Positions 53,778 to 62,595 of a DNA stretch of 64,000 bases are shown in pieces. Both the position numbers and the translations under genes were made by a program. The stretch is from CAZNVB01 sp964576265 (lineage in GTDB: Bacteria; Acidobacteriota; Aminicenantia; Aminicenantales; UBA8522): positions 19,856 through 83,855 of the forward strand of contig CAZNVB010000270.1 of NCBI GenBank assembly GCA_964576265.1, written 5' to 3'. A model generated the notes under the pieces. It searched no databases. It saw only the letters and a program-made list of their open reading frames with translations, and was not told where the DNA came from. Positions within the stretch are counted from its first letter, which is position 1. The number at the start of each line of letters is the position of its first letter.

Positions 53778-54755
53778 ATGGCTGGGCCGCCGAGAGAAAA
53801 AAAAGTCCACGGGAAAGGGGAACCGCACAGCCCGGCGGCCCGACGGAAGCCGCCGGCACCGACGATTTTGGCCCTCCTCCTGGCGGTCGCAACGGAGCTG
53901 ACCATGGCCTCATCGATTGATCAAGTCGCTTCCATCCTCCCGGCCGAGATCGACGGCTGGAAAAAAATCGGACCGCCGCTGACTTTCACCAAGAACAACC
54001 TCTACGACTACATCGACGGCGGGGCCGAGCTCTATATTTCGTACAATTTTCAGAAACTCCTGGCGATCCGATACGAAGACGGAGCGAGCGACGAAATCGT
54101 CATCGACGTCTTCGATATGGGAGACTCCTATGACGCCTTCGGCGTCTTCTCGCACGGCCGGGAGGTCGAAGACGGACTCGTCGGGCAGGGCTCGGAATAC
54201 AATTCCGGTCTGCTGACGTTCTGGAAAGACCGCTACTACATCTCGATCATGGCCTATCCGGAGACGGAAAGAAAAAAACGGATCGCCGTCGACCTCGGGC
54301 GCCGGCTGGCCGGCGCAATTGCGGGAAAAGGGGAGATCCCGCCGATCGTCGATCTTTTCCCGCGGCCGAACTTCGTTCCTGGAAGCCTCCGTTATTTCCG
54401 GCACCACGTCTGGTTGAACAGTCATTTCTTCGTCTCCAACGAGAATATCCTGGGAATCGATCGCCAAACCCACGCCGCCCTGGCAAAATATCGACAGGAC
54501 GAAAAGACCTTTTTCCTGCTCATCGTTCTCTATCCGGACGGAGGGAAAGTCCGGCAGGCGGAGGAGACGTTTCTGAAGACCTACCTTCCGTCCGCGGAGG
54601 AAGGGATGGCGGAGATGAGCCCGGGAAAATGGACGGGCTGCCTTCTCGAAGGCAACGCTCTGAGCGTCGTTTTTCAGGCGCCGACGAGAGATCTCCTGAG
54701 GTCTTATCTCCGCCTGGCGCAGACGGCCATCCGATCCCGGGCCCAAGGATCATGA
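53778..54755 (+). CDS. DUF6599-type protein
   Basis: A 325-residue protein. A basic start (MAGPPREKKVHGKGEP...) leads into a hydrophobic segment (TILALLLAVATELTM), probably a signal or anchor. The core contains YDYIDGGAELYISYNF and IDVFDMGDSYDAFGVF, which match the DUF6599 family. Members are found in Acidobacteria-like bacteria; function is unknown. It begins 25 bp after the TonB receptor, with a GGGA site, so it belongs to the same unit. Confidence 0.75.
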   Translation: MAGPPREKKVHGKGEPHSPAARRKPPAPTILALLLAVATELTMASSIDQVASILPAEIDGWKKIGPPLTFTKNNLYDYIDGGAELYISYNFQKLLAIRYEDGASDEIVIDVFDMGDSYDAFGVFSHGREVEDGLVGQGSEYNSGLLTFWKDRYYISIMAYPETERKKRIAVDLGRRLAGAIAGKGEIPPIVDLFPRPNFVPGSLRYFRHHVWLNSHFFVSNENILGIDRQTHAALAKYRQDEKTFFLLIVLYPDGGKVRQAEETFLKTYLPSAEEGMAEMSPGKWTGCLLEGNALSVVFQAPTRDLLRSYLRLAQTAIRSRAQGS

Positions 54756-54763
54756 TTATTTCT

Positions 54764-54769
54764 TATAAT
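54764..54769 (+). promoter_or_regulatory. -10 box before the DUF362 gene
   Basis: Perfect TATAAT, about 80 bp before the ATG at 54845, without a clear -35. It marks the likely start of a new transcript. Confidence 0.3.
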
Positions 54770-54844
54770 TTCGATAGAATTGATAGAGATTAGGCTCCGC
54801 GGGCGACAAGGCGCAGCCATCTCCATCGACCGCGAGGAGGAAGA

Positions 54845-55768
54845 ATGAAAAGACAAAATCGGATGACGAGACGGGAGTTCTTGAAACATTCAGCTCTGGC
54901 GGCTGCAGGAAGCGCCGGTCTGTTGAAAAAACCGGACCGGGCCGAAGCGGCCGCACCCGGGCCGCGCCCGGAGACGCCGGCAGCAGGCAAAACGAAAGTC
55001 GTTCTCGTGCGGGACAAAGACGTCCTGGATTCCGAGGGCCGGCCGAAAACCGAGGTCGTCTCGGAAATGCTCGGCCAGGCTCTCCAGGCGCTGACGGGCG
55101 AAACCGATGCGGCCGCTGCCTGGAAAACGATCATCCGGCCCGACGACATCGTGGGGATCAAATCGAACGTCTGGAATTTCATTCCCACCACCCGGCAGGT
55201 TGAGGAAGCCCTGAAAATGGGCGTGCTGGCGGCCGGCGTCCGGGAGGACAGGATCGGCATCGATGACCGGGGCGTCCTGCGCCATCCGATCTTTCAGAAG
55301 ACCACGGCGCTGATCAACGCCCGGCCGATGAGATCCCATCACTGGTCGGGAGTCGGCACGCTCATCAAGAACTACATCATGTTCGTTCCCGATCCGTTCA
55401 ACTACCACGAGGATTCCTGCGCCCGGCTGGCCGCGATCTGGGACAACCCTCTGGTCAAAGGAAAAACCCGGCTGAATGTCCTCGTCATGCTGACCCCGCA
55501 GTTTCACGGCGTCGGCCCTCATAACTTCAATCCGAAATATGTCTGGCCTTATTACGGCCTGATCGTCGGGTTCGACCCGGTGGCCTGCGACGCGACCGGC
55601 CTGAGAATCATCGAGGCGAAGCGCCGGGAATTTTTTGCCGAAGACCGGCCGCTCAACCCGCCGGCCAAGCACATTTTCCTCGCCGCGAGCCGCTACCACC
55701 TCGGTACCGCCGACCCGAAGATGATCGACCTGGTGAAGATCGGAGACGAGCAGGACATTTTGATATAA
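54845..55768 (+). CDS. Tat-type DUF362 protein
   Basis: A 307-residue protein with the signature of DUF362: IIRPDDIVGIKSNVWN near residue 95, LINARPMRSHHWSGVGTLIKNYI in the middle and GFDPVACDATGLRIIEAKR near 245. Its N-terminus (RMTRREFLKHSALAAAGSAG) is a twin-arginine-type signal, with a GAGGAGG site before the ATG. Other DUF362 proteins carry ferredoxin-like parts; none is present here. The function is not known; it may bind a cofactor outside the cytoplasm. Confidence 0.8.
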   Translation: MKRQNRMTRREFLKHSALAAAGSAGLLKKPDRAEAAAPGPRPETPAAGKTKVVLVRDKDVLDSEGRPKTEVVSEMLGQALQALTGETDAAAAWKTIIRPDDIVGIKSNVWNFIPTTRQVEEALKMGVLAAGVREDRIGIDDRGVLRHPIFQKTTALINARPMRSHHWSGVGTLIKNYIMFVPDPFNYHEDSCARLAAIWDNPLVKGKTRLNVLVMLTPQFHGVGPHNFNPKYVWPYYGLIVGFDPVACDATGLRIIEAKRREFFAEDRPLNPPAKHIFLAASRYHLGTADPKMIDLVKIGDEQDILI

Positions 55769-55896
55769 GAGGGGGGATGTTTCGGTCGTCGGGAGAAAGG
55801 GGTTTTTTCCCGGGGCGGCGAAAGAGCGATGAACTCAAGCTCGATGAAACGGATTCTCCGCTATGCCCGTTCGGGCTCACGAGGAGGCGAAGAATA

Positions 55897-57108
55897 ATGA
55901 ACAGGTCAAGCTATCTGACCACGGCCCTTGTCTTTCTTTTCCTCACCGGCCTGAACGCTTTTTCCCAAAAGGTGGAAACGATCAACGGCGTTCGGGTGGT
56001 GCACAACGGCAAATCCGGCGCCTGGGGAAAAGAGCCGAGGTTGCGGCTCGAGCTCGTCCGGACAATCGGCGAACTCGAGGCTGAGGATGAAAACCTGGCC
56101 CTTTATATGCCCAACGATGTCGCCGTGGATAAAGCCGGCAATATCTATGTCCTCGATATGGGAAACCACCGTGTCCAGAAATTCGGACCGGACGGAAAAT
56201 ATGTCGCCACGATCGGCCGCAAGGGCCAGGGCCCCGGGGAACTCTTTTTCCCCCAGTCGGTCGATCTCGACGAGGCCGGGAATCTCTACCTTTCCGATCC
56301 CAATAATAAAAGGATCCAGGTCCTCACGCCCGAAGGAAAAGAGCTCAAGACCATATCTCTGATCAAAGAAACTCCCGGAAACGTGCGACGAACGGCCTCG
56401 GGTCTCGTTGTCGCGACCCGCGGCCAAACCATGGTCATGTTCTCCGGCGACGAGGAGGAACCGAAAGAACTCCCCAAGCTCCTCCTTCTTCTTGACGGCG
56501 AAGGGAAGATTCAAAAAGAGTTCGCCGAGCCTTTTGACTACGGCACCGTACTGCTCAACCGCGCCGGGAATCTTGTTCACTTCGCCCTCGACGGAAAGGA
56601 CCATGTCTATCTTGCCTTCACCCATCAGAACCGGATCGAAAAATACGACCCGGACGGAAAGCTTCTCTGGAGATGCGACCGGGAGCTCGATTACAGCACG
56701 ACTCCTCCTGAAAACAAGGGCAAAATGGAGCGACAGGGAGGCAATATCCGGGTCGAAATGCCGCGGATGAACAGCTGTTCGGTCGGCATTGCGGTCGATG
56801 GAAAAGGCCGGGTCTGGGTCCCGGCTCTCAGGCGGCAGCTGAAGAAGGAAGAGTCCGCCGGGATGGCGGTCGGTGTGAGCATGACCGACGGGCAGCGGAG
56901 CATGTCGATGAAACCCGTGGGGAACATCGAGCTCCGCGAAACCGACGCCTCCAGGCTCGAAGTCTATGATCCGGACGGAATTCTCCTCGGCGCCATCCCC
57001 GTCGGTCATTTCATCGACGGCATCCGCATCGCCGGCGACCGCCTGTTGCTCATCGACCGGATGCGCGGCGCTCAGATTTTCGAATACCGGATCGTCGAGA
57101 AACAATAA
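55897..57108 (+). CDS. Exported six-bladed (NHL) propeller protein
   Basis: A 403-residue protein with a signal peptide (SYLTTALVFLFLTGLNAFS) and NHL-type repeats: IYVLDMGNHRVQKFGPDGKY, LYLSDPNNKRIQVLTPEGKE, VYLAFTHQNRIEKYDPDGKL and LEVYDPDGILL. These form a propeller used for binding or as a scaffold. Such proteins are numerous in the lineage and are often annotated as six-bladed beta-propeller. The ATG at 55897 has a GAGGAGG site; the upstream open frame lacks one. Confidence 0.8.
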   Translation: MNRSSYLTTALVFLFLTGLNAFSQKVETINGVRVVHNGKSGAWGKEPRLRLELVRTIGELEAEDENLALYMPNDVAVDKAGNIYVLDMGNHRVQKFGPDGKYVATIGRKGQGPGELFFPQSVDLDEAGNLYLSDPNNKRIQVLTPEGKELKTISLIKETPGNVRRTASGLVVATRGQTMVMFSGDEEEPKELPKLLLLLDGEGKIQKEFAEPFDYGTVLLNRAGNLVHFALDGKDHVYLAFTHQNRIEKYDPDGKLLWRCDRELDYSTTPPENKGKMERQGGNIRVEMPRMNSCSVGIAVDGKGRVWVPALRRQLKKEESAGMAVGVSMTDGQRSMSMKPVGNIELRETDASRLEVYDPDGILLGAIPVGHFIDGIRIAGDRLLLIDRMRGAQIFEYRIVEKQ

Positions 57109-57254
57109 TTTTTCCCGCGCCGGTTCGTCAATCCTTTTCTCTTACGGGAAGACGCGCGCTTCGTCCGAAATTCAGGCCAGAAAGGATTCCTTGGTCCTTA
57201 TCGTTCAGAAGATCTCAATTTGGGAAATGCCGGCTTGGAGCGAAATCGCTCCGG

Positions 57255-58193
57255 TCAAAGGCCCCGGCGGAGATAGGCGATCGCCTGCAGGGCGGCCATG
57301 GCGCCCTCTCCGGCCGCCGTGACTACCTGCATGCCGCCGCAGGCGATATCGCCAGCGGCGAAAACGCCGTCGATATTCGTCCTCTGGAAGCGGTCGACGG
57401 CGAGGCATTGCCCGTGGTCGAGCTTCAGGCCGGCTTTCAAGAATAAGGGGGAAGTGAGACTGTCCCGGAAAATAAAACAACCGGAGACCGGAAGGTCATC
57501 CTCTCGTCCTTCCGCCGTTACAATCTTGATCTTCTCGACACCTTTATCGCCGCCGATCTCTTTGACCGCGGTCTCCCAATAGATGACGATCCCTTTGCGG
57601 CCGATTTCTTCGACCCGCTCGGGCGCGGCGACCGCGTCTTTCCTCACCCCAGGAAACCAGTGTACCCGGCAGCCCATCTGGTCGAGGGCAAGCACGTCCT
57701 CAAGCGCTTCCGCCGAGCTTCCGACGACCGCGACCTCCTGACCGCGATAGAGCGGACCGTCGCAGGTGGCGCAGTAGCTCACTCCCATCCCCAGCAGCCT
57801 TGCCTCTCCCGCGATCATCTTCTCTTTTCGCACAGGCTTACCCGTCGCCAGAATCACGGCCTTGGCCCCGATGAGCGATTCCCGCGTGACCACATGCTTG
57901 ATCTCGTGACTCAAGTTGAAGTCGATGGCGTCTTCCGCGATGGTCTCGGCTCCGAAATCAGCCGCCTGGCTTCTAAATCTGTCCAGCAGCTCGCGGCTGT
58001 TGATGGACCGGAAACCCGGATAGTTTTCGATTTCGTAGCCTATGGAGAGACGCGACTTGCCCCGCCCTTCCAGGATGATCGTCTTTCTTCCGGCCCGGGA
58101 GGCGTAAATACCGGCGGCGTAGCCAGCCGGCCCCCCACCGACGATCAGAATTTCCGTCTCTCTGGTTTTAACGGTTGCATCGCCTTTTATCAT
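57255..58193 (-). CDS. Thioredoxin reductase-like flavoprotein
   Basis: A 312-residue FAD/NADPH disulfide reductase. ILIVGGGPAGYAAG near residue 15 is the FAD site, and GVSYCATCDGPLY near 136-148 holds the redox CxxC. GVFAAGDIACGGMQV is the second FAD contact. It likely reduces thioredoxin or a peroxiredoxin. The NADPH-binding glycine motif is altered (VAVVGSSAEALEDVLAL), so cofactor preference could differ from standard enzymes. It lies alone between the NHL gene and a pair of short inverted repeats. Confidence 0.85.
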   Translation of the reverse strand: MIKGDATVKTRETEILIVGGGPAGYAAGIYASRAGRKTIILEGRGKSRLSIGYEIENYPGFRSINSRELLDRFRSQAADFGAETIAEDAIDFNLSHEIKHVVTRESLIGAKAVILATGKPVRKEKMIAGEARLLGMGVSYCATCDGPLYRGQEVAVVGSSAEALEDVLALDQMGCRVHWFPGVRKDAVAAPERVEEIGRKGIVIYWETAVKEIGGDKGVEKIKIVTAEGREDDLPVSGCFIFRDSLTSPLFLKAGLKLDHGQCLAVDRFQRTNIDGVFAAGDIACGGMQVVTAAGEGAMAALQAIAYLRRGL

Positions 58194-58207
58194 CGGCCAC
58201 CTCTCTC

Positions 58208-58231
58208 GGGGTCAGGTCTTAAAAATTGACA
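58208..58231 (+). repeat. GGGGTCAGGTCTT element, copy 3
   Basis: GGGGTCAGGTCTTAAAAATT followed by GACA. It forms an inverted pair with copy 4, 29 bp away. Confidence 0.65.
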
Positions 58232-58260
58232 ATTCGCGGACGGAAGAGCGCGTTCTGATC

Positions 58261-58284
58261 TGTCAAATGTTAAGACCTGACCCC
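58261..58284 (-). repeat. GGGGTCAGGTCTT element, copy 4 (inverted)
   Basis: TGTCAAATGTTAAGACCTGA followed by CCCC. It is complementary to copy 3 in 22 of 24 positions, so the pair can fold into a long hairpin between two same-strand genes. Confidence 0.65.
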
Positions 58285-58289
58285 AATTC

Positions 58290-59648
58290 TCAATTCTCTC
58301 CATCCTCTCGGATATAAAGGACTCCGGGCTGGCGGACCAAACGCTGGGTCTCCTCATCGCTCAGACCGTCCTTGATCTGAACCGCCAGCGGCTTGCCAAA
58401 GAAGAGCTTGGCATTGGCCGAATCGACCAGGCTGGAAATGCGGATATAGGTCCGGGCCGGAGCTTTGTCCAGAACAACGGTCAACTGATCTTCCCGCGCG
58501 AGAACGGCCAGGACTTCGGGAAGCGCCGAGATTTTCTTGGTCAAATCTTTGATCAGCCGGCGCTTCCGGTTGCGGACAATCCTGTAGCCGAAAAATGCCA
58601 GAAAAGCGGGTCCAACCAGGCTTCCCCACTGGATCCGGGTGAAGAAGAGGACGATGGCGACGACCAGGATGGCACTCGCCAGGATAATTCCTTTCGTGCC
58701 GAAAGGAATCAAAGTTTTAGCCGACTCCATCCAGTTTCGCACTCGCTGGGCCGGAGTCAAAGAGAAACGCATGCCTGTTTCAAGGTCGGATTTCAAGCGC
58801 TTGAGGTCAGCGGCCATCTCGCGGGCGTCGGGATAGCGGTCTTCGGGACGCTTGCGCAAGCAGCGGGAGATGATTTGGTGGATTTGGAGAGGCAAGTTGC
58901 GCCGCAGGGCGGTCACGGGCTTCGCTTCCTCAAAAGCAATCGCATGCATCGTGTCGAGGGGAGAATCCCCTTTGAACGGCAGTTCGCCCGAAACCATCTC
59001 ATAGAGAACGACTCCCAGAGAGAAAATATCGCTCCTATGATCCAGAACCCGACCTCTCGCCTGCTCGGGACTCATATAGTTCAGCGTTCCCAGGACGGCT
59101 CCCGCCAGAGTGTGAGCCTGCTCCAACGTCAGCGTCCGGCTGAGGGTTTGGGGCCCCAGGCTATCCTCCGAACCCGTTTCCATGAGCTTGGCCAGCCCGA
59201 AGTCGAGGAGCTTGGCGTGGCCGTCCCGCGTGACCATGATGTTATCGGATTTGATGTCCCGGTGGATGATCCTGGCCTCGTGGGCTTTGGCCAGACCTTC
59301 AGCGACCTGGAGTCCGATTTCTACCGCCCCCAAAAGATCGATCTCGCCTTCCCGAACCAGTCGGCCGACGGTCCGGCCGTCCACGAATTCCATGGCGATG
59401 AATGCGGTCCCGTCGGCCTCGTCAATTTCATAGATCTGGGCGATCGCCGGATGGCTGACGGCCGCAGCGGCTCTGGCCTCGACCAAGAACCGTTTTTTTC
59501 GGCCCGGATCGGCGATCAGCTCGGGGCTGAGCACCTTAAGAGCAACAGAGCGCTGGAGCTGGATGTCGCACGCCCGGTAGACGACTCCCATTCCTCCCTC
59601 TCCGATTAGCTCCTCGACCTGATAATGCTTTAAAAGCCGGCCGATCAT
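58290..59648 (-). CDS. Membrane Ser/Thr protein kinase (PknB-like)
   Basis: A 452-residue Hanks-type kinase. LIGEGGMGVVY (residues 14-24) is the ATP loop, VALKVL the Lys, HRDIKSDNIMV near 131 the catalytic loop and LDFGLAKL the DFG site; MSPEQARG marks the P+1 loop. After the kinase domain (to about 285) come two membrane segments at 318-355 (ILASAILVVAIVLFF and LVGPAFLAFFGYRIV). A 90-residue C-terminal part follows that resembles no sensor I know. It would phosphorylate proteins on Ser/Thr. The gene has an AGGGAAAG site and a weak promoter upstream. Confidence 0.9.
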   Translation of the reverse strand: MIGRLLKHYQVEELIGEGGMGVVYRACDIQLQRSVALKVLSPELIADPGRKKRFLVEARAAAAVSHPAIAQIYEIDEADGTAFIAMEFVDGRTVGRLVREGEIDLLGAVEIGLQVAEGLAKAHEARIIHRDIKSDNIMVTRDGHAKLLDFGLAKLMETGSEDSLGPQTLSRTLTLEQAHTLAGAVLGTLNYMSPEQARGRVLDHRSDIFSLGVVLYEMVSGELPFKGDSPLDTMHAIAFEEAKPVTALRRNLPLQIHQIISRCLRKRPEDRYPDAREMAADLKRLKSDLETGMRFSLTPAQRVRNWMESAKTLIPFGTKGIILASAILVVAIVLFFTRIQWGSLVGPAFLAFFGYRIVRNRKRRLIKDLTKKISALPEVLAVLAREDQLTVVLDKAPARTYIRISSLVDSANAKLFFGKPLAVQIKDGLSDEETQRLVRQPGVLYIREDGEN

Positions 59649-59772
59649 CGGCTTTCCCTGCCTTCCTTTCTCATACCACAGACCCTCAGCGGATTCAAAT
59701 CTCTGCTCAAAGCGCCGAGCTTCTGAATCTGTTCGGCTTTATCGGACACCGGATGTCGCCCGGCCAACCAAA

Positions 59773-60129
59773 CTAAAAGAGGCGGCCTTCGGAGTCGCTT
59801 TTCAAATAGAGGAGGAGAATCCGCATCAACAGGAGGATGATCCCGCCGGCCATCATCAGGGCATAGACCGTCAAAAAAATGACATGAACGGTCGCTCTCT
59901 TCGGCGAGGTATCGAGGGGGAAAAAAAGATCGAAGACAGCTTTGCCGAAAAGGATGATCATGATGATGATTCCCAGGGCGGAGCGATAGAAATAGTTGGT
60001 GGCGTTATGAAGTGTGACCGTGTCCAGAAAAAGCAAGGGATAGATAAGCCAGGCCGTAAATCCCCAGACGAAAAGGACGACCGCAATTCTCGTCCCCTTT
60101 TGGAACTCGGGCGACGACGGAAAAGGCAT
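59773..60129 (-). CDS. Small three-helix membrane protein of unknown function
   Basis: A 118-residue protein with three hydrophobic segments: VVLFVWGFTAWLIYPLLFL, ALGIIIMIILFGKAVFDLFF and VHVIFLTVYALMMAGGIILL. No family is recognised. It lacks a ribosome binding site and its ATG follows the -10 by 6 nt, so it is probably translated from a leaderless message. It is a single gene between the kinase and the DoxX/MauE gene. Confidence 0.6.
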   Translation of the reverse strand: MPFPSSPEFQKGTRIAVVLFVWGFTAWLIYPLLFLDTVTLHNATNYFYRSALGIIIMIILFGKAVFDLFFPLDTSPKRATVHVIFLTVYALMMAGGIILLLMRILLLYLKSDSEGRLF

Positions 60130-60135
60130 GATCTA

Positions 60136-60164
60136 AGGATATGACTTTGCTCGAGCGGCGTCAA
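60136..60164 (-). promoter_or_regulatory. Promoter of the small membrane protein (leaderless)
   Basis: Minus-strand TTGACG (60159-60164), 17 bp, TATCCT (60136-60141), ending 6 nt before the ATG at 60129. Confidence 0.5.
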
Positions 60165-60240
60165 CCGGGACGGCGTCTTTGCCGCGGATCTTCGAGATTT
60201 TTCCTGACGCCGATTAAATCCCCCAGGAAACCTGGGAAAA

Positions 60241-60708
60241 TCAAAAGCGGCTCGATGCCGGCGTCTTGGATGAATTTTCCAGAAATGAGGAGATCCGCGC
60301 TCGGCGATCGGCCAGGAAAACGCTGAGGGCAAAAAAGAGGAGGACGAGGTCGGTGAGAATCAAGCCGAGGTCGGCGCGTCGGCTGAGACTGCCGAAGCAG
60401 CCGCAGGAAGTGTCGATCCCCCGGAGAAGAGCGAAGGCGACGAGAGCGATAAATCCGAAAAGGAGAAGAGAAAGGAGCAGCGCGCTCGACCGCCGCCACA
60501 GCCCCAGGATCAAAAATGCGCCGGCCAGCACTTCGACCCAGGGAAGAACGACGGCGATAAGAAAAACAAGCGGGCGAGGAAAGGCCTGATAGTTCTGGAT
60601 CGATTGAGCAAATCCCAGAGGATCGGCAATCTTCAGGCTCCCGGCCCAGATGAAGACTCCCCCGACGATGAGGCGAAAAAGAAAAAGGACGATCCGGTTC
60701 CGAATCAT
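60241..60708 (-). CDS. DoxX/MauE-type membrane protein
   Basis: A 155-residue protein with four hydrophobic helices. The opening LFLFRLIVGGVFIWAGSLKI and the middle VLPWVEVLAGAFLILGLW are typical of the DoxX/MauE family. A CGCFG motif near residue 103 is like that of MauE and VKOR-linked proteins, which help form disulfides or reduce quinones. The gene follows the rhodanese by 42 bp on the same strand, so thiol or sulfur chemistry may link them. Confidence 0.8.
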   Translation of the reverse strand: MIRNRIVLFLFRLIVGGVFIWAGSLKIADPLGFAQSIQNYQAFPRPLVFLIAVVLPWVEVLAGAFLILGLWRRSSALLLSLLLFGFIALVAFALLRGIDTSCGCFGSLSRRADLGLILTDLVLLFFALSVFLADRRARISSFLENSSKTPASSRF

Positions 60709-60750
60709 TTCTCTCGGCTCCGCTGTTCCGATCTCAAGACGCGCAACCTC

Positions 60751-61230
60751 TCACTCGGATTTCTCCACGGGCAATCCGGCGGCGGCCCATTCCGCAAAAC
60801 CGCCGGAAAAAATCCTGACATCCTGAAATCCCCGGGCGGAAATCCATTTGGCCATGGCCGTTGAAGTCGCGCAATCTCCGCCCTCGCAATAGACCACAAT
60901 GGGTTTTTCGACCGGCGCGGCGACCTCTCCCTCGGCCAGCCCTCCGGCATGCTCTTCAAGCGCCAGGCTCAAAGCTCCCGGAATGTGGCCGGCGGCATAT
61001 TCCTCCCGGCTTCGGCTGTCGATGAAGAGCGCAGCCTCCTGTCCATGGGAGAACAAATCCTCGGCTTCGGCGAGCGTGATGTAGCGAATTCCCGGGTACT
61101 TCTCCCGGTCGACGAAGCCCTGACGAAACTCGCCGGAAAAAAACCGGCGGACAAGAGAAAAATTCACGGCCGTGCCGAGGACGACGCTCAGAGCGACGAC
61201 GGCCAGAATCTCGACCGCGATTTTCCTCAT
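60751..61230 (-). CDS. Membrane-anchored rhodanese-like protein
   Basis: A 159-residue protein with an N-terminal membrane segment (IAVEILAVVALSVVLGTAV) and one rhodanese domain. LFIDSRSREEYAAGHIPGAL is the CH2A-type motif and VVYCEGGDCATSTAMA holds the active-site Cys at the loop. Rhodaneses transfer sulfane sulfur or sense redox state. Here the domain would face the periplasm or lie at the membrane. It is next to the DoxX/MauE gene in an operon led by an aminotransferase. Confidence 0.85.
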   Translation of the reverse strand: MRKIAVEILAVVALSVVLGTAVNFSLVRRFFSGEFRQGFVDREKYPGIRYITLAEAEDLFSHGQEAALFIDSRSREEYAAGHIPGALSLALEEHAGGLAEGEVAAPVEKPIVVYCEGGDCATSTAMAKWISARGFQDVRIFSGGFAEWAAAGLPVEKSE

Positions 61231-61262
61231 CGCCGACCGCCTCGCCTCGCTATTCCCCTTTC

Positions 61263-62459
61263 TCAGGCAAAAATCGAGGTGTATTTCGCCAGTCCGGCGC
61301 GCAGGATTTCGATTCCCCGCTTGATCTTTTCGACCTCGAGGACATAGGCGATCCGAACTTCATCGAGTCCTTTTCCCGGCGTCGAGTAGAAACCCGCCGC
61401 CGGAGCCACCATGACGGTCTCGCCGTCGAGATTGAATTCGCTCAGCATCCAGGTGACGAAGTGGTCGCAATCTTTGATCGGCAGCTTGACCGTGATATAG
61501 AATGCGCCCTGAGGCTTGTAGGCGACAACGCCCGGAATGCTGAGGAGTCCCTCGTAAAGGGCATCGCGTCGCCGCTGGTATTCCTGCTTGACGGGCGTGA
61601 AGTAGTCCATGCCCATCCGGTAGGCCGCCAGGGCGGCCCGCTGCTCGACGCTCGGCGGGCAGAGGCGGGCCTGGGCAAACCTGAGCACCGCCTGGAAAAC
61701 GTCGCCGTTCCGGGTGATGAACGCTCCGACCCGGGCGCCGCAGCAACTGAACCTTTTGGAGATGCTGTCGACGACGATCGTCCGCTCGCCGATCTCGGGA
61801 AATTCGAGGACGCTGAGGTGGCTCGCGCCGTCGTAAACGAATTCCTTATAGACCTCATCGCCGATGAGGAAAAGATCGCGTTCCCGGGCAATGGCGACGA
61901 CCCGGTGGAGCTCCTCGCGGGTGTAGACCGTACCCATGGGATTATTCGGCGAACAAAGGAGGATCGCCTTCGTCCGCGGCGTGATCCGGGATTCGATTTC
62001 GGCTCGCGATGGGAGACGGAATCCGTCCTCGACCCGGAGGGGAAGAGGAACGATCTTGAGCGAGGCGATGGAGGCGTAGCCGTTGTAGTTCGTGTAGAAA
62101 GGCTCGGGAATCATGATCTCGTCCCCGGGATCCCCGACGACGCAGAAAGCAAAAAGGATGGCCTCCGAACCTCCGGTCGTGATGATGACATTGTCCGCGG
62201 TCAGGGCGATGCCGTAGCCCGAGAAGTAGTCGGCGATGGCCTGGCGCAATTCGAGGAAACCCTGGGCCGGCCCATACGCAAGGACCTCATCGTTGAATCC
62301 ATGGAAGGCCTCCATGACGGGCCGCGGCGTCGGAACATCGGGATCGCCGATGTTGAGAAAATAGACCTTGATTCCCCTTCGGATGGCTTCGTCGGCGATC
62401 GGCTTGAACTTTCGAATCGGAGAGGCCTGGATCGTCCGGCCCCGGTAAGAAATATTCAT
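61263..62459 (-). CDS. Class I aminotransferase
   Basis: A 398-residue PLP enzyme of the aspartate/alanine aminotransferase group. It shows ITTGGSEAILFAFCVVGDPGDE, LLCSPNNPMGTVYTREEL, the DEVYKEFVY region and SISKRFSCCGARVG, with the Schiff-base Lys near residue 236. It would move an amino group to 2-oxoglutarate or pyruvate. The ATG has an AAGGAG site 9 nt away and a good promoter. It leads the rhodanese and DoxX/MauE genes and is divergent from pyrK. Confidence 0.88.
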   Translation of the reverse strand: MNISYRGRTIQASPIRKFKPIADEAIRRGIKVYFLNIGDPDVPTPRPVMEAFHGFNDEVLAYGPAQGFLELRQAIADYFSGYGIALTADNVIITTGGSEAILFAFCVVGDPGDEIMIPEPFYTNYNGYASIASLKIVPLPLRVEDGFRLPSRAEIESRITPRTKAILLCSPNNPMGTVYTREELHRVVAIARERDLFLIGDEVYKEFVYDGASHLSVLEFPEIGERTIVVDSISKRFSCCGARVGAFITRNGDVFQAVLRFAQARLCPPSVEQRAALAAYRMGMDYFTPVKQEYQRRRDALYEGLLSIPGVVAYKPQGAFYITVKLPIKDCDHFVTWMLSEFNLDGETVMVAPAAGFYSTPGKGLDEVRIAYVLEVEKIKRGIEILRAGLAKYTSIFA

Positions 62460-62530
62460 CGATCATTGCTCCTTGCGGCGGGGTGACGTCGATGGGCCGA
62501 AAAATCCCGCCGATAAATTAATCCGCTCTG

Positions 62531-62560
62531 ATTATGAGCTAAAAAACGGGGCTTTGTCAA
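62531..62560 (-). promoter_or_regulatory. Promoter of the aminotransferase operon
   Basis: Minus-strand TTGACA (62555-62560), 18 bp, CATAAT (62531-62536). The leader is about 65 nt. Confidence 0.55.
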
Positions 62561-62595
62561 AGTCGTGGATCATTCCTTTTTTCCTTCTCGCCGCC

